A stretch of DNA of 64,000 nucleotides from Lysinibacillus pakistanensis (GTDB taxonomy: Bacteria > Bacillota > Bacilli > Bacillales_A > Planococcaceae). The notes under the pieces are model-generated. The model was not told the DNA's origin. It did no database searches and was given only the letters and a program-made list of their open reading frames with translations. How positions within the stretch are numbered: position 1 is the first letter of the stretch; the number at the start of each line of letters is the position of its first letter. Below are positions 1 through 8,517 of the stretch, one piece after another. The stretch covers positions 1 to 64,000 of the forward strand of contig BBDJ01000007.1 of assembly GCA_001312325.1 (NCBI GenBank), read 5' to 3'. A program made the position numbers and the translations under genes.

Positions 1-12
1 TTAACGAGAGTA
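1..12. repeat. attL core
   Basis: TTAACGAGAGTA is identical to the last 12 bp of rpsD at 43190-43201, and the two flanks then diverge (atattg against gaactc). The first three bases are the reverse complement of the rpsD stop codon. The host sequence left of the core lies outside the window, so the true core could extend further left. Confidence 0.8.
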
Positions 13-73
13 ATATTGTATTGTCAATCAAAGTCTACTGTTATCAACGTTTGTATGCGTTTTTTTAAGTACC

Positions 74-97
74 TGTACCCCAAAATGTACCCCAAAA
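74..97 (+). promoter_or_regulatory. Tandem arm-type integrase sites (candidate)
   Basis: Two exact head-to-tail copies of TGTACCCCAAAA occupy 74-85 and 86-97, between the attL core and the integrase stop codon. A copy with one mismatch, TGTCCCCCAAAA, lies at 43065-43076 near attR. Paired arm repeats of this kind are typical of tyrosine-recombinase attP sites; binding itself is inferred. Confidence 0.6.
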
Positions 98-106
98 TCA
101 AAGAAT

Positions 107-1295
107 TTAGTCGAAATTTACAACGTTCGCTAAAGCTTTGGTTGCTCGTTCTTCGAGTTCTTTGAAACTATGAGAATAAACCTCTAATACCATTTTAGCC
201 GTGTTACCTAGTAATTTGGCTATTGTTGTAACTGGAACACCTTCATTAATTAAAATCGTAGCAAATGTATGTCTGAATCCATGAGGTGTAATATTCTTGA
301 GATCATTTCGCTTAATGATACGAGATAGTGATGCGCTAATGAAAGTATCAGAAATTGCTTCACATGTTTGGTAGGAAATAAACACATAATCATCGTCTGT
401 CGTTTTAAGTCCATGGGCTAAACGATATTGTTTACACCATTTTCGATATTTATCCAGGGCACGAGCAAGAGGGGGGTTCATATCTAGTGTTCGTATGCTG
501 TTTGATGTTTTAGTTGCTCGTTCGCCATGTCTATCACGAGTTCTACCAATCGATAGAGTGTTATTTTCAAAATCGATATTTTTCCAACGTAATGCTGCCA
601 ATTCCCCCCGACGCATACCAGTGGATGCGAGTGTAATGAATACTGTTTGAACAGTAATATTTTCTTGCTCCCTACAACATCTTAAGAAGTGACTCAATTC
701 ATCAGGTGTATAAACATTTTCCCGAACATCTTTCCCTGCAGACTCATGAACTTTATCACCTGTATTTTTAATCGTAATTTTTGTAAAACGATTTCTTGTA
801 ATAATTTCATGATCTACTGCACCATTTACACAAATTTTAAATATACGATGATATAATTTAACTGTATTTACTGAATACTTTTTCAATAGTTCATCAATAT
901 AAGCTTGTTTATACGTAATTTTATCCAGCTTGGACAATTTGTAATGGCCTAATAACGGTTTAATCTGCTGCTCAATTATTTTTTTCTCGTTGTAAGACGG
1001 TTGTGATTTTCCATTGATCGCGTTGTGATTCGAGCCATTTTTCAGCCCATTGAGCAACCGTTAGATTTTCATTTTCTATTAAACTAATGTTACCATCTAA
1101 AATCTCTTGTTTTACACGTAATAATTCTCTATAGGCTACATTCTCTGATTCAAAGCCAGATGCAGATTTTTCTTTTCTTTTTCGAAACCCATCATAATAA
1201 CGATGACGATAGGCCCAACGTTTTTGCTTTTTACTATCCAAATACCAAAATAATTCATTATCTTTATTTGTTTTATTCATTTTATATCTTGCCAT
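107..1295 (-). CDS. int: Phage tyrosine recombinase (integrase)
   Basis: About 395 residues after repair, the usual size for a Gram-positive phage integrase. The N-terminal part (about residues 1-110) has an AP2-like arm-binding region and a SAM-like core-binding start. The catalytic half shows the box I Arg in TGMRRGEL, HGFRHTFAT (HxxR) and the nucleophile Tyr in VLEVYSH. The usual LGH/LGW position reads LGN, a departure from the classic residue. The frame breaks at a 7-T run (979-985). The gene is read leftward from attL and inserts and excises the prophage at rpsD. The ATG at 1293-1295 follows an AAAGGTG ribosome-binding site. Confidence 0.93.
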
Positions 1296-1313
1296 TTTGA
1301 CTTCACCTTTCTT

Positions 1314-1330
1314 TACACTGGCAGGTGTAG
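1314..1330. repeat. Dispersed 17-bp repeat, copy 1
   Basis: TACACTGGCAGGTGTAG is an imperfect palindrome (TACAC...GTGTA arms) just upstream of the integrase start codon. The same 17 bp occur at 4614-4630, and 13 bp of it occur inverted at 42918-42930. It could be an operator or an Int/Xis accessory site. Confidence 0.6.
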
Positions 1331-1393
1331 GCTAGTCGATTGCATCACTCCTTTCAAAAAAAGAATGTATGTTCTTTTTATGTGTTAAGAAAA

Positions 1394-1411
1394 AGCGTTC
1401 AATTGAACGCT
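1394..1411 (-). terminator. Rho-independent terminator after the SHOCT-domain gene
   Basis: A perfect 18-bp palindrome, AGCGTTCAATTGAACGCT, is followed on the minus strand by a T run. It lies just past the stop codon of the gene ending at 1419 and separates it from integrase transcription. Confidence 0.75.
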
Positions 1412-1418
1412 ACAAATT

Positions 1419-2202
1419 TTAAATTTTCAAAAGTTCGCTTTTCTTTGCATCAAATTCAGCTTGTGTTATAGCACCCATGTCCAACAGATTTTTGTATTTC
1501 AGTATTTCATCTGCAATTGAGCTATTTTGCTGAATAGGGGCTTCAGCAACTGGTTGTTGTTGATTACAAATTACTTCTAAAACTGCTAAACATTCGTGAG
1601 CAAGTTTATACACATTTTTATATACTAATCCATCTTTCTTCGTAGCTGCTTCTATAAAATTGACATATACTACTGGATGGTTAATGTTATTTAAAGTAAT
1701 TTTTAATTTTAAGCTACTACAAACACCTGTTGTTTTCTTTTTACCAGTTACACCTCCAACAATTGCACCAACGCCACCAAACACAGCCCCACCAACAAGA
1801 GCACGGCCTAAACCTCCAGAACTTATTGACTCACCGTCTTCAAGTAATTCAAAATCAACAATATCGCTATAATTATATACAGTTGACTTATTACGCTTGC
1901 CAAAAATTCCAGTCAGTGGCACCCATTTTTTTACTGTTATCATCAAACTCTACAAAATTACCGATTCTTTTTGTTGGGTTAAAACTATCTAATTCTAATT
2001 TATTTTCATTTTGTGCTTGTATTGCTTTTTCAACATCCGCAATAGACATTTGCTTAATTGGTTTAGTTACGTTACTAAGTTTGTCGAATCCAGCTTCTTT
2101 AAAGCAACTAGGACATATGTATTTACCATCTGCAATTCGAGTGCGACTTAAACCAATTTCCTTTTCACATATACTACATACTTCCTTACCGAAAAATCCC
2201 AT
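1419..2202 (-). CDS. Zinc-ribbon (DUF4428-like) and SHOCT-domain protein
   Basis: About 260 residues after repair of a 7-T run at 1926-1932. The N-terminus carries two CxxC pairs (CSIC and CPSC, about residues 9-34), as in DUF4428 zinc ribbons. A glycine-rich stretch in the middle (GGAVFGGVGAIVGG) could be membrane-associated. The last 30 residues match a SHOCT motif (ILKYKNLLDMGAITQAEFDAKKSELL). It is encoded behind immA and the repressor, so it is probably expressed in the lysogen. Function is unknown; a lysogenic-conversion role is possible. Confidence 0.75.
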
Positions 2203-2248
2203 GCTTATCCCTTCCTTTGTATGTAAAATTTGTAAGTAAAAATATATA

Positions 2249-2687
2249 TTAAAATAGCCCCTTAAATTTCAGTTCCACTAATTCAACTGGAACATGGTGT
2301 AAGGCAGCTATGTCGTATATTGTCATTTGGTCATAAAATTCAAATAAACTTTCATCTGGAATTAATAGATGAGCAGCAGCTATGTTAGCTTCTCTTTCTA
2401 TTTTTTTCTACAGACAGTAGTGTATATTTCCTCATAAAAGGGGTGTTAACCCGCGGGTGTAATATAGCATGAAACAGTTCATGGGCACAAACTATCCTTT
2501 TCCAGACTTCATTGAGATTACTATTTATAACAATATATTTATTGCGTTTATGATACTTGTAATAACCTCTTATTTCCTCATGTAAATTCCATTCAATAAT
2601 GTGGATGTTTAGAATTTCAGCTATTTCAAATGGACATGATGTACCATGCTTATTCACTAATCCATCTACAATTGTTTTTATCCGCAT
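2249..2687 (-). CDS. ImmA/IrrE-family metallopeptidase
   Basis: About 145 residues after repair of a 7-T run at 2401-2407. The zinc-protease motif HELFHAILH sits near residue 75, and the C-terminus reads EREANIAAAHLLIPDE, typical of the family. In ICEBs1, ImmA cleaves the ImmR repressor after DNA damage. Here the gene follows the CI-like repressor with a gap of only a few bases, so that repressor is the likely substrate. The substrate is inferred from position. Confidence 0.88.
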
Positions 2688-2691
2688 TTAA

Positions 2692-3139
2692 TCACATCAC
2701 TGGCCATATATGCACCCCCAATATTATTGGTCGTCGCGATATTTTTTTAGGCGTATATTTTTTTGTTAATTCTTTGTGTTTGTCTAAAAATATGTTCCAT
2801 AGATTCAACAAGAGATTCTTTGGCTTCTTCTGACATAGGTTCACCATCGAATGCAAGACCATCACTATCTTCAATTTCTTGACGAAACTGTTTTATTCGT
2901 TTAGCAATGTCACGCTCATCTTTTTCGTTCAACGGAGTGCGATTATTTGTTCTTCCTAATAGATAATCAATAGAGACATTATATAAATTAGCTAATTTAC
3001 TTAGAGTTTCATGGTCTGGACTACGTCTATCTATTTCATAAGCTGTATATGCTGATCTAGTGATACCAAGATAATCAGCTATATCTTGTTGTGTTTTTTT
3101 TAATTCCTTACGTAATGTTTTTAAACGAACACTTAACAT
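2692..3139 (-). CDS. CI-like phage repressor (XRE-family HTH)
   Basis: The N-terminal HTH spans about residues 5-60 (TQQDIADYLGITRSAYTAYE). A linker and a helical C-terminus without a LexA-type peptidase follow, which suits inactivation by the adjacent ImmA-like protease. I chose ATG 3137-3139 because AGGAGG lies 7 bases upstream; ATG 3143-3145 is only 1 base from it. As read, translation stops at 2747. Removing one A from the 7-A run (2758-2764) extends the protein to 2692, close to the immA start. It should bind the three operators at 3166-3250 and maintain lysogeny. Confidence 0.88.
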
Positions 3140-3159
3140 AAACATGCCTCCTTAATTAC

Positions 3160-3188
3160 ATGATATGTGACAAAAAGCAACATTTCAA
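3160..3188 (-). promoter_or_regulatory. Leftward lysogeny promoter
   Basis: On the minus strand, TTGAAA (3183-3188) and TATCAT (3160-3165) are separated by exactly 17 bp. The spacer holds the operator copy at 3166-3181. It drives the repressor-immA-SHOCT genes. Confidence 0.75.
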
Positions 3189-3250
3189 TTCGGAAAACTT
3201 TTTGTGACAAAAAAAGAACTTTTGTAGTTGACTTTGTGACAAAATGCAAC
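3166..3250. promoter_or_regulatory. Three operator repeats of the genetic switch
   Basis: Direct repeats lie at 3166-3181 (TGTGACAAAAAGCAAC), 3203-3219 (TGTGACAAAAAAAGAAC) and 3235-3250 (TGTGACAAAATGCAAC). The two outer copies fill the spacers of the two divergent promoters, which gives a simple steric mechanism for repression. The cognate protein (repressor or Cro-like) is inferred. Confidence 0.75.
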
Positions 3251-3256
3251 TATTAT
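3228..3256 (+). promoter_or_regulatory. Rightward early promoter
   Basis: TTGACT (3228-3233) and TATTAT (3251-3256) are 17 bp apart. The spacer is operator copy 3. The promoter lies 33 bp before the Cro-like gene and would start the early operon. Confidence 0.8.
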
Positions 3257-3288
3257 GATGTTATACAAAAGAAAAGAGGTGATTATAG

Positions 3289-3534
3289 GTGAGAGTTTGG
3301 CTTCGAGAACTACGTAAAAAAAAAGGATTCACTCAATCACAAGTTTCCGAATTAGCCAATATCGATCGTTCGCATTATGCAATGATTGAACTTGGAACTC
3401 GAAACCCTAAACCTGAAATAGCTATGAAAATTGCCAGAGTATTAGAATTTGATTGGCAAATTTTTTTATACAAAAAAAACGTGTCATTTAGTCACTTTTT
3501 GTTCGTATTCAGGGACTTTAAGCAACTTTTATAA
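3289..3534 (+). CDS. Cro-like XRE-family regulator
   Basis: 81 residues from GTG 3289 behind AGAGGTG. The HTH covers about residues 3-60 (FTQSQVSELANIDRSHYAMIE). It is the first gene of the rightward operon and is divergent from the repressor. The residues after about 62 follow T and A runs, so the true C-terminus may differ. Confidence 0.8.
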   Translation: MRVWLRELRKKKGFTQSQVSELANIDRSHYAMIELGTRNPKPEIAMKIARVLEFDWQIFLYKKNVSFSHFLFVFRDFKQLL

Positions 3535-3587
3535 TCTGCCAAAAGTTTAGTAGATTGGAATTCTTCAATAAATAAGGAGGTTCATGT

Positions 3588-4326
3588 ATGACTCAATTAG
3601 TTATTATCCAAAATCGGCAAGCTGTAACTACATCCTTACAGATAGCTGAAAGTTTCGAGAAAGAACATCGTAATGTTTTACGTGACATAGAGGGGTTGCT
3701 CAAAAATGAGCATACCAAAAAAACTTTTCTATAAAGGTGAATATGAACACCCACAAAATAAACAAGTGTACCCAATGTATTTTATGAACCGAGACGGATT
3801 CACTTTGCTGGCAATGGGTTTCACGGGCGAAAAAGCACTTGAATTTAAATTGAAATACATTCAAGCGTTTAACCAAATGGAGGAAAAGAATCTTCCTCAA
3901 CGACTTTCAGAAAAAGAACAGCTCAAAGCTTCTATGAGACTATCATTAGAAACTTCCGAAGAGGTAGAAACTCTGAAATTAGAAGTTAGTGAAGTGAAAG
4001 AAACTGTTCAAAATATAGTTAATACCATGCGTATAGATGGAGGACAAGAAGCTCAAATTCGCAAACGTGGTAATGAAGCGGTTATGCAAGCTCTTGGCGG
4101 TAAAGATGCCAATGCATACAAACAACTAAGTAAACAAGTATTTTCTGCCTTTTGGCGCGATTTCAAAGATCACTTTCAGATTCCGCGTTACGGTGATTTA
4201 CCAAAATCACGCTTTGCAGAAGGTATAAAGTTTATTTCTATGTGGCAGCCATCCACTTCATTACGAATGGACATTACGACTTCTAATGGACAACAGCATC
4301 TAAAATTAGTCGAAGGTGGTTGTTAG
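3588..4326 (+). CDS. Rha-family antirepressor with ORF6C domain
   Basis: About 246 residues after repair of a 7-A run (3717-3723). ATG 3588 follows AAGGAGG. The N-terminal Rha (pRha) domain shows the RDGF and FTGEKALEFK motifs; the C-terminal 80 residues (SKQVFSAFWRDFKDHFQIPR) match ORF6C. Rha proteins in temperate phages are usually regulators of phage growth or antirepressors. Its place just after the cro-like gene fits early lytic control. Confidence 0.85.
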
Positions 4327-4327
4327 T

Positions 4328-4603
4328 ATGTATCCAGCAGTTGTTGAAGTGAAGATAGATCAAGAATATGTTGAACAACGTGTAGATGCTAGAATAGACG
4401 AATTTGTCCGACCTCAAATGATTCTATGTAGTCTTGATAAACTTTGCAAAATGTACGACATGAGTATGAATACATTCAAAGACAACTTTCTGCATGATCC
4501 ACGTGTACTAATTCACGAACGTACAAAGAGTACCAAAGGTAAACGTAGATTTTTATACGAACCTACTGTAGCAGCTATTAAAGAAATTATGGACGAATGG
4601 TAA
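4328..4603 (+). CDS. DUF771-like small phage protein
   Basis: 91 residues from ATG 4328, preceded by GAAGGTGG in the end of the Rha gene. The pattern, an acidic N-terminus (VEVKIDQEYVEQRVDARI) then a helical recognition-like segment (LDKLCKMYDMSMNTFKDNFL), resembles DUF771 proteins, which are common early phage proteins of unknown role. DNA binding is possible but unproven. Confidence 0.65.
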   Translation: MYPAVVEVKIDQEYVEQRVDARIDEFVRPQMILCSLDKLCKMYDMSMNTFKDNFLHDPRVLIHERTKSTKGKRRFLYEPTVAAIKEIMDEW

Positions 4604-4613
4604 AAAACAAAAA

Positions 4614-4630
4614 TACACTGGCAGGTGTAG
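4614..4630. repeat. Dispersed 17-bp repeat, copy 2
   Basis: TACACTGGCAGGTGTAG is identical over 17 bp to 1314-1330. It stands in the non-coding stretch between the DUF771-like gene and the next HTH gene. Confidence 0.6.
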
Positions 4631-4640
4631 AAGCAGAGAA

Positions 4641-4701
4641 GAGGCGAGGGCAAATCGCCTCTATAAAACTACCTTTTAAGAGGTTAGAGCAACAACCTCT
4701 T
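4641..4701 (+). other. Two perfect hairpins in an early intergenic region
   Basis: GAGGCGA/TCGCCTC (4641-4647 with 4655-4661) and AAGAGGTT/AACCTCTT (4678-4685 with 4694-4701) are perfect stems without a following T run. I find no convincing gene in 4604-4790. These could be attenuators or RNA-processing sites. Confidence 0.5.
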
Positions 4702-4755
4702 AGCTATATCTTAACTTACTTCAGATGTAAATACGGTTCCGCATTCGCAACCTTT

Positions 4756-4770
4756 GTTCCAATTTGGAAC
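4756..4770. promoter_or_regulatory. 15-bp palindromic operator candidate
   Basis: GTTCCAATTTGGAAC is a perfect 7+1+7 palindrome 20 bp before the HTH gene at 4791. It may be that protein's autoregulatory operator. Confidence 0.5.
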
Positions 4771-4790
4771 ATGAGATGGAGGTGAAATAG

Positions 4791-5072
4791 ATGCAATTCG
4801 GGCCAATTTTAAAGGCATTACGTGTCAAAGCAGGAATGACACAGGAGGAAGTAGCTGAGCGGCTTAATCGAAGTCGTTCATGTGTATCAAAATTTGAGAG
4901 TGAACGAAAAACAATAGATATGCCAACGTTTATGCAATGGATTCAAATAACAGATGGGCAATTGGCAGCGGCGGCTATGATGTATGGAATAGACGCATTA
5001 TCCATCATTAATCAAGTATTACCACTTGTACCAACAAGCATAATAGGAGGGTTCATTTTATGGATGGTGTAA
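4791..5072 (+). CDS. XRE-family transcription regulator
   Basis: 93 residues; an HTH at about residues 8-60 (MTQEEVAERLNRSRSCVSKFE) and a hydrophobic C-terminus (IINQVLPLVPTSIIGGFILW) that could be one membrane segment. GGAGGTG precedes the ATG. It is probably a second regulator of the early region; the target may be the palindrome just upstream. Confidence 0.75.
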   Translation: MQFGPILKALRVKAGMTQEEVAERLNRSRSCVSKFESERKTIDMPTFMQWIQITDGQLAAAAMMYGIDALSIINQVLPLVPTSIIGGFILWMV

Positions 5073-5320
5073 CAAAATTAGAACTAGAATTAGCAAAGTT
5101 AAAGGCTTGTAGAGAAGATTTATATGTAGCTTTAAACAAATTTAATAGTCTTGGGTATTCAAAAGAGGCCGTAGAGTGTGGTCAAAAAATTAACAAAGTA
5201 TCCATAACTATTGCACGTATTGAAGCACATATCAGGGATCACCACAATTTTATGTGGCTTATAAATAATTTGGATTCGCGCGGAATTTTATCCGAAGGAG
5301 TGAGAAACCTTGTTCATTAG
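5060..5320 (+). CDS. Small helical protein of unknown function
   Basis: 86 residues, overlapping the preceding gene by 13 bp, with AGGAGG before the start. The first 60 residues form heptad-like helices. The pattern weakly recalls Spo0E-like phosphatases, but the SQxLD signature is absent (GQKIN instead), so I do not assign that function. Confidence 0.5.
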   Translation: MDGVTKLELELAKLKACREDLYVALNKFNSLGYSKEAVECGQKINKVSITIARIEAHIRDHHNFMWLINNLDSRGILSEGVRNLVH

Positions 5321-5597
5321 AAAAAAATCATGGGAAGCGATGACAACAAATGAAAAATTGATTGCTCTTTACTTCGCTTCAAGTAGAAAGCTGTCAGTTC
5401 GTTGGTCGTTAATAAAAAAAAGCTGCTTAATCGGATGCACGATTAAACAGCCATACCACATATACAAATCTATTATACAATTCAGACGTTTGCGAGTCAA
5501 ACTCGCTCTCGTCAAGCAGTTTGTAAATGGTTGGTTAGCCGCTTCCTATTCAGGAATTTACAAGCTGCTTGATGGGACTAGCCATCAATTTATGTAG
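5310..5597 (+). CDS. Doubtful small ORF over a structured region
   Basis: The first 30 residues (from TTG, after AAGGAG) look plausible. The rest runs through several strong hairpins and has unusual composition. An 8-A run at 5414-5421 may have altered the frame. It may be a short peptide followed by a non-coding RNA. Confidence 0.25.
   Translation: MFIRKKSWEAMTTNEKLIALYFASSRKLSVRWSLIKKSCLIGCTIKQPYHIYKSIIQFRRLRVKLALVKQFVNGWLAASYSGIYKLLDGTSHQFM
5422..5570 (+). ncRNA. Candidate structured RNA
   Basis: Three stems follow one another: 5422-5432 with 5441-5451 (11 bp, one mismatch), 5492-5497 with 5501-5506 (GCGAGT/ACTCGC), and 5514-5528 with 5556-5570 (15 bp, one G-U). A terminator-like hairpin follows at 5619. 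The density of structure is unlike the neighbouring coding DNA. Function is unknown. Confidence 0.4.
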
Positions 5598-5618
5598 AAA
5601 AGGGTGATGAAAATTAAA

Positions 5619-5646
5619 AAGGACTACTGTGACAGCAGCAGTCCTT
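5619..5646. terminator. Hairpin terminator before the recombination genes
   Basis: AAGGACTACTG/CAGCAGTCCTT forms an 11-bp stem with one mismatch. A-rich sequence on one side gives a T run on the minus strand; on the plus strand it is a weaker terminator or attenuator. Confidence 0.55.
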
Positions 5647-5723
5647 AAAAAGAAACTTTCAAATAATTGTTACTAACTATTTTACGTTACGGACTTCCAA
5701 AAATCAACTAGGAGGATATGTTC

Positions 5724-6481
5724 ATGAGTAATCAAGAAAAGCCACTGACTTTAGCTCAAAAGCTTATAGAAATTCGCCGTAATATAGGCGGGTTTACAAA
5801 AGATGCACAAGGTCACAATTACAGTTATGTATCAAGCTCACAAGTGTTATCGAAAATTCAGCATACGATGAACGATTTAGGTGTTTTATTAATACCAAAA
5901 GTTTTAGATCAGCAATTCATGGAACATCCATATAAAGATAAATACGGCAAAGATAAACTAGATTTTATTGTTTATGGCAGTATGTCATATGTCTGGATGA
6001 ATGCGGATGATCCAAAAGACATTATTGAAGTGCCTTTTTACTATACAGGTGCAAAAGATGATGTTTCTAAAGCATTTGGAAGCGGGCTGACATACAGCGA
6101 ACGCTATTTTATTATAAAATTTTTCAATTTACCAACGGATGCAGACGATCCAGATGCTCGTAATACAAGTGGTCGTTCAAGTAGTGGAAACCTTGGTAGG
6201 AACAATCAACAACAGCACCAACAACACGAAACATCACAACAAAATCAGCAGAATCAGCAAGGATCAAATATGCAACCAATGTCTCCTGAGCAATATAACC
6301 AAGTGAAAAAAAGCATTAAAAAAAGGTAGCTACTGATCTCGATGCAGATGAACAAATTTTATACAACGGAGCATTACAGGCCTGCAAGATTCCTGATAAG
6401 AGAACAAAACTACTAACGGCAAAAGAAGCGAATATGGTTGTTAATTATTTGCTATCTATGAAGCCACCACAGATGCAATGA
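5724..6481 (+). CDS. ERF-family single-strand annealing protein
   Basis: About 250 residues after repair of two 7-A runs (6306-6312, 6318-6324). ATG 5724 is 8 bases after AGGAGG; ATG 5718 is too close to it. The first 140 residues form the ERF core (FTKDAQGHNYSYVSSSQVL; GSGLTYSERYFI), then a Gln/Asn-rich linker and a C-terminal helical piece that appears only after repair. ERF proteins anneal single strands in phage recombination; the SSB and RecU genes downstream fit that role. Confidence 0.9.
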
Positions 6482-6651
6482 GTGTTCCAAACAGAGTTTT
6501 GCTGCCTCAATGGATTTTTGAGCAGGCAAAAGGTAACAAAGATGAATTAAGACGTTTGGTGCTCATATACATGCAACGTTATCCAAATTACAGGACTACT
6601 GAAATACGTGGTAGTTTCGCAATATGTGAGCGCAAAGACGGCTTTTTATAG
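6478..6651 (+). CDS. Small phage protein of unknown function
   Basis: 57 residues, starting at the ATGA overlap with the ERF gene. It begins with a conserved-looking VLLPQWIFEQAKGN segment and ends before AGGAGG of the replication gene. The tight overlap supports translation. No function recognised. Confidence 0.65.
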   Translation: MSVPNRVLLPQWIFEQAKGNKDELRRLVLIYMQRYPNYRTTEIRGSFAICERKDGFL

Positions 6652-6664
6652 GAGGGCAAGCCAA

Positions 6665-7744
6665 ATGTTTACAACAGGTAATACAACAGTAGATGCAATT
6701 GGGAATATGCATTTGGAAGGGAATGTGATACCACATACCTGGTATGAAAATATTCGCTTAGAAAGTACAGGAAAGCCCGATTTAATTGCAATTACTTTAC
6801 TAAGTGAAATCGTGTATTGGTATCGACCTTCCTATATGAAAGAAGAAGAGTCAGGACGATTGATAGGGATGAAAAAAAAGTTTAAGGCTGATGCTTTACA
6901 ACGTTCCTATGACAGTTTTGTAGCCCAATTTGGCTTTAGTAAAAAAACAAGTCAGAGAAGCAATGGATCGCTTAGAACAGTTAGGCGTAATTATTCGAGA
7001 TTTCCGTACTATTTCAAAAAAATGGAACTAGTTTATCTAACGTATTATTTATCAATTTAAATGTAGGACTTTTAGAAGGTATTACCTTTATGGGCAATAG
7101 GGTGTTACCCAAAGAGGAAACAGGGTCTTTCCCATATGGTAAGGAGGGTGTTACCTATATGGGCAATAGGGTATTACCCGTACGGGAAACACCTATTACC
7201 GCTGAGGGTAATACGTATACAGAGATTACTACAGAGATTACTAATACAGAGATTACTAAAAAGAAAAGCGGAAGTCGCAAACGAGTTTACGACGAATCCT
7301 CTGTCCATTATCAATTGGCTTATATGCTCTATGAAAAAATTTTACAAGACGACCCTAGTTTTAAATTGCCGAACATGGATAGTTGGTCAGATCACATACG
7401 GTTGATGATGGAAAGAGATAATCGTAATGAAAAACAAATCGAGTATTTAATCAACTGGTCTCAAAATAATTCATTTTGGAAATCCAATATTCTATCTACG
7501 AAAAAAATTACGTGAAAAAGCAACAACCCTTATTCGGCAAATAAAAGCTGAGCATACTCCCTCGTCAATTCAGCATCGACAAGGAAATGGACGCACAGAA
7601 ATCGTACCTGAATGGTTCCATAAACGTAACGAGGAGAAGCCAGCACCTGTACCTGTAGAAGTAGGGGAAGAGATAGATTTTGAAGCTGAACGACAAAAAA
7701 ATCTTAGCCACATTAAAAAGCTTTGGAAGGAAGGTTGGCAATGA
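6665..7744 (+). CDS. Phage replication initiator / replisome organizer
   Basis: About 358 residues after repair of three 7-A runs (6941-6947, 7016-7022, 7501-7507). The N-terminal 110 residues resemble a winged-helix DNA-binding domain of phage replisome organizers (KKQVREAMDRLEQLGVI after repair). A Thr/Glu-rich repeat region follows, with near-repeated units (MGNRVLPKEE and MGNRVLPVRE). The C-terminal half is helical, DnaD-like in character. It should open the phage origin and recruit host helicase. No separate loader gene is evident nearby. Confidence 0.7.
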
Positions 7745-7831
7745 GTAAACATCAAAAAAATCCGTAATCACTTAATTAAAGCCTTACAAGCAAAAGGTCA
7801 GTCATTGGATAAGCTCAGTGACAGAGCCTGA
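7741..7831 (+). CDS. Very small ORF after the replication gene
   Basis: Begins at the ATGA overlap with the replication gene and, if one A is removed from the 7-A run near 7755, encodes about 29 residues. The coupling supports it, but the size makes it uncertain. Confidence 0.35.
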
Positions 7832-7874
7832 TAAAAGCTATTACAAAACATTAATTATTACGAGGTGGACATAG

Positions 7875-8331
7875 ATGAGTGGACAAGTAGTACCTGTTAA
7901 AGTCAGTGAAAAAAATCTTTGAAGCATTGGAATTTGCTAAAAGCAAGATTGAAGAACAACTCTCAAATGAGGTTACAGACTATTTAACTTTGTCACATAA
8001 CGAACGTGAAGAATTGGTTTTTGAAGGTATGGTGGAACAATTTACAAGTGAGTGTGGTTTTCACTATTTTTATCAAAATGAAGGGGCAAAAAGAATACAT
8101 GAATTGACGCTTCGACAATTTACCAGAGCACTAGATTACGGCTATGTTGTTGATCGAACACCAGAAGAACAGGTTGCCGCATATTTTAACATGATGGGGC
8201 GTACTGCGGAAGAAATAGAGGTAGGAGAAGGTAATGAGGGCGATATTATTCCATCCTTATCCGAAGGACAAGCAGCAATATTAGCCGTTTTCGATATTCT
8301 CGGTATAGAGATTGAGGGTGTGAATAAGTAA
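7875..8331 (+). CDS. Hypothetical early phage protein
   Basis: About 151 residues from ATG 7875 (GAGGTG upstream) after repair of a 7-A run near 7910. The N-terminus (KIFEALEFAKSKIEEQL) is helical and the C-terminus acidic. The stop codon overlaps the next ATG (TAATG). No family recognised. Confidence 0.65.
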
Positions 8332-8517
8332 TGGCACCAGTAAAATCTGTACCATTCCGTATCGTTACAAAACCTCGAACTGTTCAAGTGGGTGAAAAAA
8401 TAGAGTTTGAGGAAAACGCAGCACGCATTACATCCATCAAAAAAAATTGAGTTTTTGCCTGGTGATTATATTGCAGTTATAGGTTTATGTAGGGAGGTAG
8501 AGTGTGATTACAAATGA
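8331..8517 (+). CDS. Hypothetical small phage protein
   Basis: About 61 residues after repair of an 8-A run (8439-8446). It starts inside TAATG of the previous gene and ends within the start of the next, so it is translationally coupled on both sides. No family recognised. Confidence 0.55.

Noticed and set aside
1660..2239. Rightward ORFs opposite the SHOCT-domain gene
   Set aside because: Mirror images of a recognisable leftward domain protein.
5060..5320. Spo0E-like phosphatase
   Set aside because: The SQxLD signature is missing; the resemblance is only helical.
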